In this document: piece after piece, positions 1-6,426 of the stretch | How the letters are laid out: each line of letters opens with the position of its first letter | Numbering within the stretch: position 1 is the first letter of the stretch | Assembly: GCA_028678715.1 (NCBI GenBank) | Contig: JAJRCY010000032.1 | Coordinates: 1-8,422 of the forward strand | Direction of reading: 5' to 3' | Source of the DNA: Methanomicrobiales archaeon | Lineage (GTDB): Archaea > Halobacteriota > Methanomicrobia > Methanomicrobiales > JACTUA01 | Length of the DNA: 8,422 nucleotides | Translations under genes and position numbers: made by a program | Notes under the pieces: model-generated | Database searches by the model: none | What the model was told of the DNA's origin: nothing | What the model saw: the letters and a program-made list of their open reading frames with translations, nothing else

Positions 1-413
1 CCGGGGAGCGCCTCCCTGAACTCCTCGGTGATGCGGAAGACCTCCATCAGCCTCTCGTGGTCCGGCATCTGGCCATGGACCGCTTCCTCCACCATCTCCC
101 CGCTCTCCCGGAAGGCATTGAGCACCTCCGGCCCGATGATCCCGGGTCCCACGAAGAGCTCCTCCGCCGCGTACTCGAGGCATTTCTCGTTCTTCTCCAG
201 GTAGCCCTTCGAGAGGATCAGCCCCCGCAGGCCGTGTAGGAGGGCGTGGTGGGCGCGGCGCACCGCCTGGCGCTCGTCCCCGTCCTCCATCAGCCGCTCT
301 CCGTCCCGGAGATCGGTATCAACATCCCGGACCTCCTGCCGGACCCGGTCCGGCTCCACCGGCACCTTCACGAGAGTGCCCTTTTTCAGGCAATTCTGGA
401 AATCCTTCTTCAT
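1..413 (-). CDS. HEPN-domain protein, partial (3' end beyond left window edge)
   Basis: An open minus-strand frame starts at ATG 413-411 and runs off the window after 137 codons, so the C-terminus is missing. A GGTGA Shine-Dalgarno site (425-421) lies 7 nt upstream and supports the start. The protein is charged and helical. Residues about 50-90 (ARRAHHALLHG-like helix, then LILSKGYLEKNEKCLE and ELF) resemble the HEPN pattern of archaeal proteins with a 'YYSMFHAARALLYSKGYREKSHYCL' type core, and GPEVLNAFRESGEMVEEA continues that pattern. HEPN proteins often pair with MNT nucleotidyltransferases as toxin-antitoxin modules, or act as RNases in defence systems. No MNT partner is visible here; it could lie off the left edge. 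The gene is separated from aksF by 196 nt and by an oligo-T tract, so it is probably its own transcription unit and unrelated to the operon. The domain call is from remembered family patterns; the function is unknown. Confidence 0.6.
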   Translation of the reverse strand, partial: MKKDFQNCLKKGTLVKVPVEPDRVRQEVRDVDTDLRDGERLMEDGDERQAVRRAHHALLHGLRGLILSKGYLEKNEKCLEYAAEELFVGPGIIGPEVLNAFRESGEMVEEAVHGQMPDHERLMEVFRITEEFREALP

Positions 414-458
414 GGATTCTTCACCCCCGGCCTCATCACCGACAGGGATGGCCGCTGC

Positions 459-474
459 CCCCTGTGCGCAGGGG
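459..474 (-). other. Short GC-rich hairpin upstream of the HEPN gene
   Basis: CCCCTG (459-464), loop TGCG (465-468) and CAGGGG (469-474) form a perfect 6-bp stem with a 4-nt loop. It lies about 45 nt upstream of the HEPN start codon and would be in its leader if transcription starts further upstream. In GC-rich DNA such stems arise by chance, so a role is only possible. Confidence 0.3.
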
Positions 475-500
475 CGGGGCTCGTGACATCCCCGCTGCGT

Positions 501-550
501 ACTCCTGCCAGCCTGGATTGATAGGTTCTCCTTGCCGCGGACTCCTGCCA
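501..550. repeat. Direct repeat ACTCCTGCCA, two copies 40 bp apart
   Basis: The 10-mer ACTCCTGCCA occurs exactly at 501-510 and 541-550. The two copies flank a TATA-like stretch (minus strand CCTATCAATC, near 527-518), which is the most AT-rich part of the region between aksF and the HEPN gene. This layout would fit paired operator half-sites on the same DNA face controlling the HEPN gene, but a chance repeat is not excluded. Confidence 0.4.
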
Positions 551-564
551 TGTTTGGAAGCGGG

Positions 565-570
565 AAAAAA
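565..570 (-). terminator. Oligo-T tract after aksF, likely archaeal terminator
   Basis: Read on the minus strand, positions 570-565 are TTTTTT, the longest T run in this GC-rich intergenic stretch, 40 nt downstream of the aksF stop codon. Archaeal RNA polymerases commonly terminate at oligo-T without an obligatory hairpin. It would close the eight-gene operon and separate it from the HEPN gene. Confidence 0.45.
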
Positions 571-609
571 GAGAGCCCGGCTACTCAACGGACTGCCGTG
601 CCGTACGGT

Positions 610-1575
610 CTATACGCCAAGGGCGGCGATCACGGCGTCCCCCATCTCACAGGTGGACGCAGTGCCCCCCAGGTCCCGGGTCGCGACACCGGCAGCGAAA
701 GCCCGCTCCACCGCCGCGTCGATGCGGGCTGCGCTGGTCCGGTCCCCCAGGTGGGCGAGAAGCATGGCCGCGCTCCGGATGGCAGCGACAGGATTTGCCG
801 TACCTTTCCCGGCATGGGACGGGGCAGAACCGTGCACCGGCTCGAAGAGGGCATACCGGTCCCCGATGTTCGCGGACGGGAGCATGCCCAGGCCCCCCGC
901 CAGGTAGGCGGCCACGTCCGAGAGGATGTCCCCGAACATGTTCTCGGTGACGATCACATCGTAGTCCCGGGGCTTGCGGAGGACGTCCAGGCAGAGGGCG
1001 TCGATGAACCGCTCCTGGCAGGGGACGCCGGCCTCAGCGGCCACCTGCAGGCAGACGTCCCGGAAGAGGGTGTCCGCCTTCAGCACGTTGGCCTTGTGGC
1101 CGACGGTCAGGTGCCGGCGCTGCTTTGCCAGGCCGCAGGCGAACCGGGCCACCCGCTCGGTGCCCTTCCGGGTGATCACCCGCAGCGACGTGGCCCGGTC
1201 CGGACCCACCTCCTCGATCCCGGCATAGAGCCCTTCGGTGTTCTCCCGGACGATGACCATGTCGGCGGTGGCACTCTTCACCGGCCGGACGTTGGCATAC
1301 AGGTCCAGCTCCTTCCGGATCCGTACGATGACCGAGCGGTAGTTCGGGTCCGGGGGAGTGGTGATGGCCCCGAAGAGGATGGCGTCCGCCGCTCTCAGCG
1401 CCGCGATCTCCGCGTCTGTGATGGCCTCGCCGGTCCGCTCCCATCGGCCGTAGCCCACCTCCACGTCAAAGAATTCGATGTCAGGCCGGACGGTTGCGAG
1501 CACTGCCCGGGCGACTGGCACCACCTCGTGGCCGATCCCGTCGCCCTCAGCCACTGCAACCTTCACCACGGGCAT
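610..1575 (-). CDS. aksF: Homoisocitrate / isopropylmalate-type dehydrogenase (AksF)
   Basis: This is a 321-aa beta-decarboxylating dehydrogenase, the usual length for the family. It would oxidise and decarboxylate (homo)n-isocitrates to 2-oxoadipate, 2-oxopimelate and 2-oxosuberate in the 2-oxoacid elongation leading to coenzyme B. Visible motifs are GDGIG (11-15), the substrate arginines R87, R97 and R110 (RKELDLYANVRP, VIVREN), Y117, K161, D192, the metal-binding aspartates in FGDILSD (D216, D220) and the nucleotide loop EPVHGSAP (245-252). AksF and LeuB are hard to separate by sequence; the AksADE context decides for AksF. At the cofactor-selecting position, where LeuB-type enzymes have Asp-Ile and NADP-isocitrate dehydrogenase Lys-Tyr, this protein has S253-H254. 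Start: GGAGGG (1581-1576) directly abuts ATG 1575, which is too close; GTG 1569-1567 is better spaced, so the true N-terminus may be two residues shorter. It overlaps the preceding gene by 29 nt. Confidence 0.85.
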   Translation of the reverse strand: MPVVKVAVAEGDGIGHEVVPVARAVLATVRPDIEFFDVEVGYGRWERTGEAITDAEIAALRAADAILFGAITTPPDPNYRSVIVRIRKELDLYANVRPVKSATADMVIVRENTEGLYAGIEEVGPDRATSLRVITRKGTERVARFACGLAKQRRHLTVGHKANVLKADTLFRDVCLQVAAEAGVPCQERFIDALCLDVLRKPRDYDVIVTENMFGDILSDVAAYLAGGLGMLPSANIGDRYALFEPVHGSAPSHAGKGTANPVAAIRSAAMLLAHLGDRTSAARIDAAVERAFAAGVATRDLGGTASTCEMGDAVIAALGV

Positions 1576-2368
1576 CCCTCCAGCCCTGCGCCACCCGCTC
1601 CACTGTCATTGCGATCTGGCGGGGAGAGGCACCCCAGTGGACCACGCCACCGAAGAATCCCCGGTACACCCCCACACCCTCCCGCTCGGAGCGGCAGCAG
1701 CGGGCGATGAAGGGCTCCGCCTCCACCGACTCCAGCGGGCAGATCTCAGCCCGGGTGAAGTCGATGCCGTGGCACTCCCGGACCACCTGGGCTGACGTGA
1801 TGCAGCCGGCGATCCGCTCCCCGCCCTGCACCGGGTCGGTGTCGAGCGTCCGGGAAAATCCCGCGGCCCGGCAGGGGTACACGTCCGCCGCGGTATCCGT
1901 GATGTCCCGGAGGTGGGGGACAAAGAAGACCGATATCTCACCGAAGAGCCCGGCCCGCTCCAGCCCGTCCAGGGAGAGGAGGAGCGATGGGGCCGGGGGC
2001 GAGACATCGTAGACGTGGAGGGGGAGGAACGGCGAGAGGTCCGGATCGCAGACAAAGGTCAGGTGCTCATCCCATCCGGTAAAGAGGGTGCAGCGCTTCC
2101 CGGACTCCAGTGCCAGCCGGACCAGCCGTGTCCGGTCATGGAGGTTCACCTTCTCCGGGTACCGGCAGACCTGGTCTGCGGGAGCAAGGATCCGGGTGCC
2201 CCGGATCGGCCGCATCATCCCCTTTCCCCCCGGGTCCCGGATCACCTCCCGCACCTCCGGGCCATCCGGCGTCTCCACGACGACGTATCGGGAGAGGAAG
2301 TAGACCCGGTCCCCGCAGGGCTTCCCCCTTGCATACCCCACCTCCTTGCAGTGGCGGGGAAAGATCAC
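1547..2368 (-). CDS. Unrecognised cysteine-rich protein within the aks operon
   Basis: This is a 273-aa protein that I do not recognise. The GTG start (2368-2366) overlaps the aksE stop as GTGA (4 nt), with GGAGGG (2381-2376) 7 nt upstream; an upstream in-frame extension to 2740 is just the shadow of aksE. No signal peptide or membrane helix is apparent, so it is probably cytoplasmic. It has 12 cysteines (7, 18, 68, 93, 107, 166, 189, 199, 210, 224, 225, 271). Notable are the N-terminal HCKEVGYARGKPC, a central block with HVYDVSPPAPS (118-128), and the segment 166-210 with four cysteines ending in EICPLES. These could bind metal or an Fe-S cluster or carry sulfur. It sits between homoaconitase and the dehydrogenase, with overlaps on both sides, so it is almost certainly co-expressed with coenzyme B precursor synthesis. 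A role in sulfur handling or in a late step is speculation. Confidence 0.9.
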   Translation of the reverse strand: MIFPRHCKEVGYARGKPCGDRVYFLSRYVVVETPDGPEVREVIRDPGGKGMMRPIRGTRILAPADQVCRYPEKVNLHDRTRLVRLALESGKRCTLFTGWDEHLTFVCDPDLSPFLPLHVYDVSPPAPSLLLSLDGLERAGLFGEISVFFVPHLRDITDTAADVYPCRAAGFSRTLDTDPVQGGERIAGCITSAQVVRECHGIDFTRAEICPLESVEAEPFIARCCRSEREGVGVYRGFFGGVVHWGASPRQIAMTVERVAQGWRDARGEGCSG

Positions 2369-2835
2369 CGGTGTTCCCTCCAGTAGGGCACCAGCCCCCC
2401 GGCCCGGACGATCGCGAGCATCTTCGGCGAGAGGGGAGTGCCGTGGCACCGGGCCCCGTCCACCTCCACCCATCCCTCCGCCAAGTTGAACCGGACACGC
2501 GCCCCCTCTTTGCAGGCCACCTGACACTCGATGACGGGGAGCCCGATGTTGATGGCATTCCGGAAGAAGATACGGGCAAAGGAGGGGGCAATGACGGCCA
2601 CGACTCCGGCCTCCTTGAGCGCGATCACGGCCTGCTCCCGGGAGGAGCCGCAGCCCATGTTCTTCCCGGCCATCAGCACCGTCCCCTTCAGCCGGGAGGC
2701 CAGGGTGGGATCCAGGTCCTCGAAGACGTGGGCTGCCCACAGGGCCCGATCCTTCGTCCTCAGGTACCGCCCGGCAATGATCCGGTCGGTGTCCACATCG
2801 CTCCCCAGGCAGACCGCCCGCCCCTCACCGCACAT
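2365..2835 (-). CDS. aksE: Homoaconitase small subunit (AksE/HacB)
   Basis: A 156-aa aconitase swivel-domain protein of typical length for the free-standing small subunit. With AksD it isomerises (homo)n-citrates via (homo)n-aconitates to (homo)n-isocitrates. Visible features are the N-terminal DVDTDRIIAGRYLRT (13-27), the conserved GCGSSREQA (61-69) that binds the substrate carboxylates, and IAPSFARIFFRNAINIGLP (82-100). The loop YLRT (24-27) is the form reported for methanogen homoaconitase (M. jannaschii MJ1271); isopropylmalate isomerases usually have YLV-type loops here, so this supports a homoaconitase role rather than leucine synthesis. Start: ATG 2835-2833 has GGAGGT (2846-2841) 5 nt upstream and overlaps the aksD stop by 11 nt. 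A longer open frame up to 3111 is non-coding shadow over aksD. Its stop overlaps the next gene by 4 nt. Confidence 0.92.
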   Translation of the reverse strand: MCGEGRAVCLGSDVDTDRIIAGRYLRTKDRALWAAHVFEDLDPTLASRLKGTVLMAGKNMGCGSSREQAVIALKEAGVVAVIAPSFARIFFRNAINIGLPVIECQVACKEGARVRFNLAEGWVEVDGARCHGTPLSPKMLAIVRAGGLVPYWREHR

Positions 2836-4045
2836 CCGCCACCTCCGGCACCGTGACCTCCCCGCGGAGCGCACCGGCCGCCGCCGTGGCCACCGAGGCG
2901 AGGAGGATCTCGCCACCCACGCCCATTCGGTTCGTGAAGTTGCGGTTCGCCGTGGAGAGGCAGGTCTCCCCCTCCCCCAGCACCCCCATGTGGGCGCCCA
3001 GGCAGGGGCCGCAGCCCGGCGGTCCGAGGACGCAGCCCGCCCGGACCAGGTCGGAGAGGATGCCCTCCACCGTGATTCGTTCCAGTACCCGCCGGGATGC
3101 GGGCACGACAATGGTCCGCACCTTCACCTGCCTGCCCCGGACCATGCGGGAGAGCCGCAGCAGGTCCTCGTAGCGGCCATTCGTGCAGGTGCCGACAAAG
3201 ACCTGGTCGATGGGCCTGCCCGCCAGCTCCGCCACCTCCTGCACGTGGTCCACCCGGTGGCCGGTGGCCACGAGCGGCGTGAGGGCGGAGAGGTCCAGGG
3301 AGACCTCTTTCACGTAGCGGGGCGAGTCCGGCACCTGCATTTCCGCCTCCACGCCGAAGGTGGCCAGGTACTCCACCGCCTCCCGGTCCGCGTAGCAGAG
3401 GCCTGTCTTGGCCCCCGTCTCGACAGCCATGTTGCAGAGGGTGAGGCGACCCGCCATCGGGATGGCTGCAATCCCATCCCCGACAAATTCCAGCGCGCGG
3501 TAATTGGCACCGTCCATGCCCAGGGCCCGGACATAGGCCAGGGCTGCATCCTTGGCTTCCACGGCTCCGCGGAGCTTCCCCGTGAGGTGCACGGCGATCG
3601 TCTCCGGTACCCGGAACCAGGTGGACCCTGACGCCCAGATGGCTGCCATGTCGGTGGCACCGACACCCGTCGCAAAGGCTCCGAAGGCCCCCAGGGTGCA
3701 GGTGTGGGAGTCGGCCCCCACCACCACCTCCCCAGGCCGGACGATCCCCTCGGCCATCACCTGGTGGCAGATGCCGGACCCGATGTCGCAGAAGGTGAGC
3801 CCCTGCTCCCGAGCAAAGTGCCGCAGCTCCCGCTGGAGACCAGCCGTTGTCCCGGTGTTGGCCGGGGCGATATGGTCAAAGACCAGGTACGTACACTCGG
3901 GGCGGCGAATCCCCCGTGCACCCATCTCGCAGAAGGCCTGGTGGGCCAGTACCCCGGTGCCGTCATGGGCGATGGCACGGTCCACCATGACATCCACGTA
4001 CGATCCCGCCGGCGCCTTCAGGATCTGTTCTGCAAGGGTAGGCAT
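2825..4045 (-). CDS. aksD: Homoaconitase large subunit (AksD/HacA)
   Basis: A 406-aa large subunit of the two-subunit 3-isopropylmalate dehydratase/homoaconitase type; length is typical. It holds the [4Fe-4S] cluster that activates substrate in the hydration-dehydration of (homo)n-citrate to (homo)n-isocitrate. The three cluster cysteines are visible: C287 (VGTCTNGR) and C345/C348 (GPPGCGPCLGAH). Other conserved segments are FDHIAPAN (56-63), GADSHTCTLGAFG (110-122), and STANRNFTNRMG (364-375). The start ATG 4045-4043 follows the aksA stop by 4 nt, with a GGTGG-type ribosome site (about 4060-4053) lying inside the aksA 3' end. Partner aksE follows with an 11-nt overlap. The large subunit alone cannot separate LeuC from AksD; the small-subunit loop and neighbours favour AksD. 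It might also serve leucine synthesis if the genome lacks a separate LeuCD. Confidence 0.93.
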   Translation of the reverse strand: MPTLAEQILKAPAGSYVDVMVDRAIAHDGTGVLAHQAFCEMGARGIRRPECTYLVFDHIAPANTGTTAGLQRELRHFAREQGLTFCDIGSGICHQVMAEGIVRPGEVVVGADSHTCTLGAFGAFATGVGATDMAAIWASGSTWFRVPETIAVHLTGKLRGAVEAKDAALAYVRALGMDGANYRALEFVGDGIAAIPMAGRLTLCNMAVETGAKTGLCYADREAVEYLATFGVEAEMQVPDSPRYVKEVSLDLSALTPLVATGHRVDHVQEVAELAGRPIDQVFVGTCTNGRYEDLLRLSRMVRGRQVKVRTIVVPASRRVLERITVEGILSDLVRAGCVLGPPGCGPCLGAHMGVLGEGETCLSTANRNFTNRMGVGGEILLASVATAAAGALRGEVTVPEVADVR

Positions 4046-4049
4046 CCTG

Positions 4050-5177
4050 TTATCCCACCCTCTGGATCGACTCCCGGATCAGCTCCATCAGCACCTCAGG
4101 GGAAACGCCGCACTTGTGCTCGCTCCGCATCTTCACCTGGTCCAGCACGTGGCAGAGCTGGGCCTCGGAGAGGGTGTACCCCAGGGAGCCCACCACGTGC
4201 TCCAGGGCCTTCTTGCCCGTGTGCTTGCCCAGGATGAACTGCCGCTCCCCGCCCACCAGCTCCGGGGGGATGTACTCGTAGGTGAGGGGGTCCTCCAGGA
4301 TGGCAGCGATGTGGATCCCGCTCTCGTGAGCAAAGGCATGCTCGCCCACCACGGCCTTCGTTTTTGCCAGCCTGATCCCCGAGTAGCCCTCCACCAGGTG
4401 GGAGAGCATCTTCAGGTGGGACAGGTCGTAGCGGTTCACCCCGCCGTTCAGGCGCAGCGCCACGAGGACCTCCTCCAGCGCCGCATTCCCTGCCCGCTCG
4501 CCGATACCGTTCACCGTGGTGTGGAGCTGGAACGCCCCCGCCTCGGCGGCCGTGATCGTGTTGGCGGTGGCGCACCCGAGGTCGTTGTGGCAGTGGGCGC
4601 AGAGGGGCTTCTCCAGGGACCGGACCAGGTCCCCCATCACGCGGCGCATCTGGATCGGGGTCAGGCACCCCACCGTGTCGGCGAAGGAGAGGAGGTCAGC
4701 CCCGTGGTCGATGGCCTTCCGGTACACCTCCTTGAGAAATTTCCGCTCCGTCCGGGAGGCGTCCTCGGCGGCGAACCTGACCTCGACCCCGTGGTCCTTC
4801 GCGTACTCGACGAGGGCCACCGCCTCGTCAACCACCTGGTCCCGGGGCTTCTTGTACTTGTGCCGGATATGGAGATCCGAGGTGGCGATGAAGAGGGAGA
4901 CCATGTCCACCCCGCAGTCGATCGCCGCGTCCACGTCCCCCTGCCGCGCCCGGGCAAAGCCGCAGATCCGGGCGTCCAGCCCCTGGTTCGCGATGGCGGC
5001 CACGCACTGCTTCTCGTAGGGTGAGACCACCGGGAACCCGGCCTCGATCACGTCGATGCCGATCCTGTCCAGCCACGATGCGATGTCCATCTTCTCCTCG
5101 CGGGTGAACGAGACCCCGGGGGTCTGCTCCCCGTCGCGGAGCGTGACGTCACAGATCTCCACATGCCACGGTTTCAT
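4050..5177 (-). CDS. aksA: Homocitrate synthase AksA (2-oxoacid chain elongation)
   Basis: A 375-aa DRE-TIM enzyme that condenses acetyl-CoA with 2-oxoglutarate, 2-oxoadipate and 2-oxopimelate, giving (homo)1-3citrates; first step of coenzyme B side-chain synthesis. Visible features: signature LRDGEQTPG (13-21) with R14/D15, metal-binding H195 and H197 in AHCHNDLGC, GIGERAGNAALEEV (225-238), HESGIH (284-289) and LGKHTGKKALE (316-326). The protein ends soon after the linker region and lacks the LeuA regulatory domain, so it is not a leucine-inhibited isopropylmalate synthase. The length matches AksA/NifV-type homocitrate synthases. NifV is the main alternative, but no nitrogenase genes are seen and AksDEF follow. 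The start ATG 5177-5175 fits the family N-terminus (VEICDVTLRDGEQ) and has GAAGGGGA (5190-5183) upstream; an extended frame to 5237 is the shadow of the previous gene's end. It overlaps that gene by 29 nt. Confidence 0.92.
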   Translation of the reverse strand: MKPWHVEICDVTLRDGEQTPGVSFTREEKMDIASWLDRIGIDVIEAGFPVVSPYEKQCVAAIANQGLDARICGFARARQGDVDAAIDCGVDMVSLFIATSDLHIRHKYKKPRDQVVDEAVALVEYAKDHGVEVRFAAEDASRTERKFLKEVYRKAIDHGADLLSFADTVGCLTPIQMRRVMGDLVRSLEKPLCAHCHNDLGCATANTITAAEAGAFQLHTTVNGIGERAGNAALEEVLVALRLNGGVNRYDLSHLKMLSHLVEGYSGIRLAKTKAVVGEHAFAHESGIHIAAILEDPLTYEYIPPELVGGERQFILGKHTGKKALEHVVGSLGYTLSEAQLCHVLDQVKMRSEHKCGVSPEVLMELIRESIQRVG

Positions 5178-6426
5178 AGGATTCCCCTTCAGGGCAGATG
5201 CCCTCCACCACCAGGGTCCGGGGGCGGTCGACCGCATCGATCAGCCCCTCCAGGCGCGGGTCGCCGGCATCCCCGATGACGGGCGAGGCCCACGCCAGGT
5301 AGGGCACCGGGTCGAAGGCCGCGGTACCCCCCACCATGCCCAGGCGGTTGTTCTTCAGGACGATGCAGAGGAGCGGGAGCCCCCTCTCGTACACATCAAT
5401 GAGGGCGTTCAGCCCTGAGTGCAGGAGCGCGTAGTCGCCGACGAGAGCGATCCCGGTGGAACGGGCCGCCACGGCGACCGAAGAACCCAGCCCGTAGGCG
5501 GCCACCCCCACGGAGTAGGGCGGGTTCATGGCGAGGATCGCGCAGCCCATGTCGCAGGCGGCCGAAAGGCCCTTCTTCGCCAGTATCCCCATCACAGGCT
5601 TGAAAGGGCAGTGGGGGCAGAAGGTGCGGGCGTGTCCCCGGTCCGCCATCCGCTCCACCTTTGCGGGCGGTTGCGGCGGCTTGAGATCGCGATGCTCGGC
5701 GAGGAACGGCCGTCCCGCCTCGCGGATCACCCTGACAGAGGGCGGGATGGCCGGCGGGGGATAGACGGTCACCGCGCGCGATGCCCCTTCCACCGCCCCC
5801 ACCGAGACAGTATCCCCGGAGATGCGGTTCAGAGGGTGGCCGCGGGCCCACGCGAACATCTCCGCCGTCCCCTGCGCCGCGGCGGCCACCCGCCCCCGCA
5901 TCGTGAGATCCGGGGGGGCGAGCCGTCCCTCCCCCCGTGCACCGGAGCAGGCCGGTGCCGGCGCCTCCTGCTCCAGGACCCCGGCCGTAACCCGCAGGAT
6001 CGCCATGCGGGAGAACCGTTCCGATGCCAGGAATGCCTCCTCCAGGGCTGCCCCGATCGTGTCACCGGAGGGCTCCAGTACCGGCACCTCTGCCACCTCG
6101 CCGTAGTAGCGGGAGTCCTGGGCGTTCTGGGAGGCGGTGACCGAGAGGTCATCGCCAGCGACGATGACAACCCCTGCCCGGAGCCCCTGGGTGGTGGCGT
6201 TGACGAGCGGGTCGGCGCAGGCGTTCAGCCCCACGTTCTTCAGGATGACCGCTGCCCTTCTCCCGGAGAGAGAGTCCCCCAGGGCATACTCCAGTGCCAC
6301 CTTCTCGTTCACGGTCAGCTCGGCCCCCACCGCCTCCGCAACGTCGGTCACCGGGTAGCCTGGCACGGTGTAGAGCCGGTCCGCGCATGCCCGGAGGGCC
6401 TGCGCAAGCGCATCGCCACCCTTCAT
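5149..6426 (-). CDS. Short IorA-like thiamine-diphosphate enzyme; candidate 2-oxosuberate decarboxylase
   Basis: A 425-aa TPP enzyme related to the indolepyruvate ferredoxin oxidoreductase alpha subunit (IorA). The N-terminal pyrimidine-binding domain (about 1-150) carries VNEKVALEYALGDSLSG with presumed catalytic E41, LKNVGLNACADPL (62-74) and SQNAQDSRYYGE (99-110). A proline-rich linker follows (about 150-265). The C-terminal TPP domain has CPHCPFKP (270-277), DMGC (292-295) and the cofactor motif GDYALLHSGLNAL (330-342) to KNN (358-360). IorA is usually about 600 aa and ends in a two-cluster ferredoxin domain; that domain is absent here, part of the middle appears reduced, and no IorB gene is present. 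This suggests non-oxidative decarboxylation rather than ferredoxin reduction. Given the downstream AksA-F, the likely substrate is 2-oxosuberate, giving 7-oxoheptanoate; this is inference. Sulfopyruvate decarboxylase is a weaker alternative. Start ATG 6426-6424 overlaps the upstream stop as ATGA, with GGGAGGG 4 nt upstream. Confidence 0.88.
   Translation of the reverse strand: MKGGDALAQALRACADRLYTVPGYPVTDVAEAVGAELTVNEKVALEYALGDSLSGRRAAVILKNVGLNACADPLVNATTQGLRAGVVIVAGDDLSVTASQNAQDSRYYGEVAEVPVLEPSGDTIGAALEEAFLASERFSRMAILRVTAGVLEQEAPAPACSGARGEGRLAPPDLTMRGRVAAAAQGTAEMFAWARGHPLNRISGDTVSVGAVEGASRAVTVYPPPAIPPSVRVIREAGRPFLAEHRDLKPPQPPAKVERMADRGHARTFCPHCPFKPVMGILAKKGLSAACDMGCAILAMNPPYSVGVAAYGLGSSVAVAARSTGIALVGDYALLHSGLNALIDVYERGLPLLCIVLKNNRLGMVGGTAAFDPVPYLAWASPVIGDAGDPRLEGLIDAVDRPRTLVVEGICPEGESYETVACGDL

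Noticed and set aside
532..1710. 392-codon open frame on the plus strand
   Set aside because: It is antisense to aksF, whose motifs are complete. The composition is Pro/Gly/Arg/His rich with no recognisable domain.
2369..2740. In-frame upstream extension of the cysteine-rich unknown
   Set aside because: It covers aksE in another frame and is low-complexity. The GTG at 2368 has GGAGGG at proper spacing and a GTGA overlap.
3552..5024. 490-codon open frame on the plus strand
   Set aside because: It lies antisense across aksD and aksA. Its translation is low-complexity (His, Leu, Gly, Pro, Arg rich) with no motif, as expected for the shadow of GC-rich coding DNA.
610..5177. Leucine biosynthesis operon (leuACDB)
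   Set aside because: AksA lacks the LeuA regulatory domain, the small isomerase subunit has YLRT, and the neighbours are methanogen-specific. A dual role cannot be excluded.
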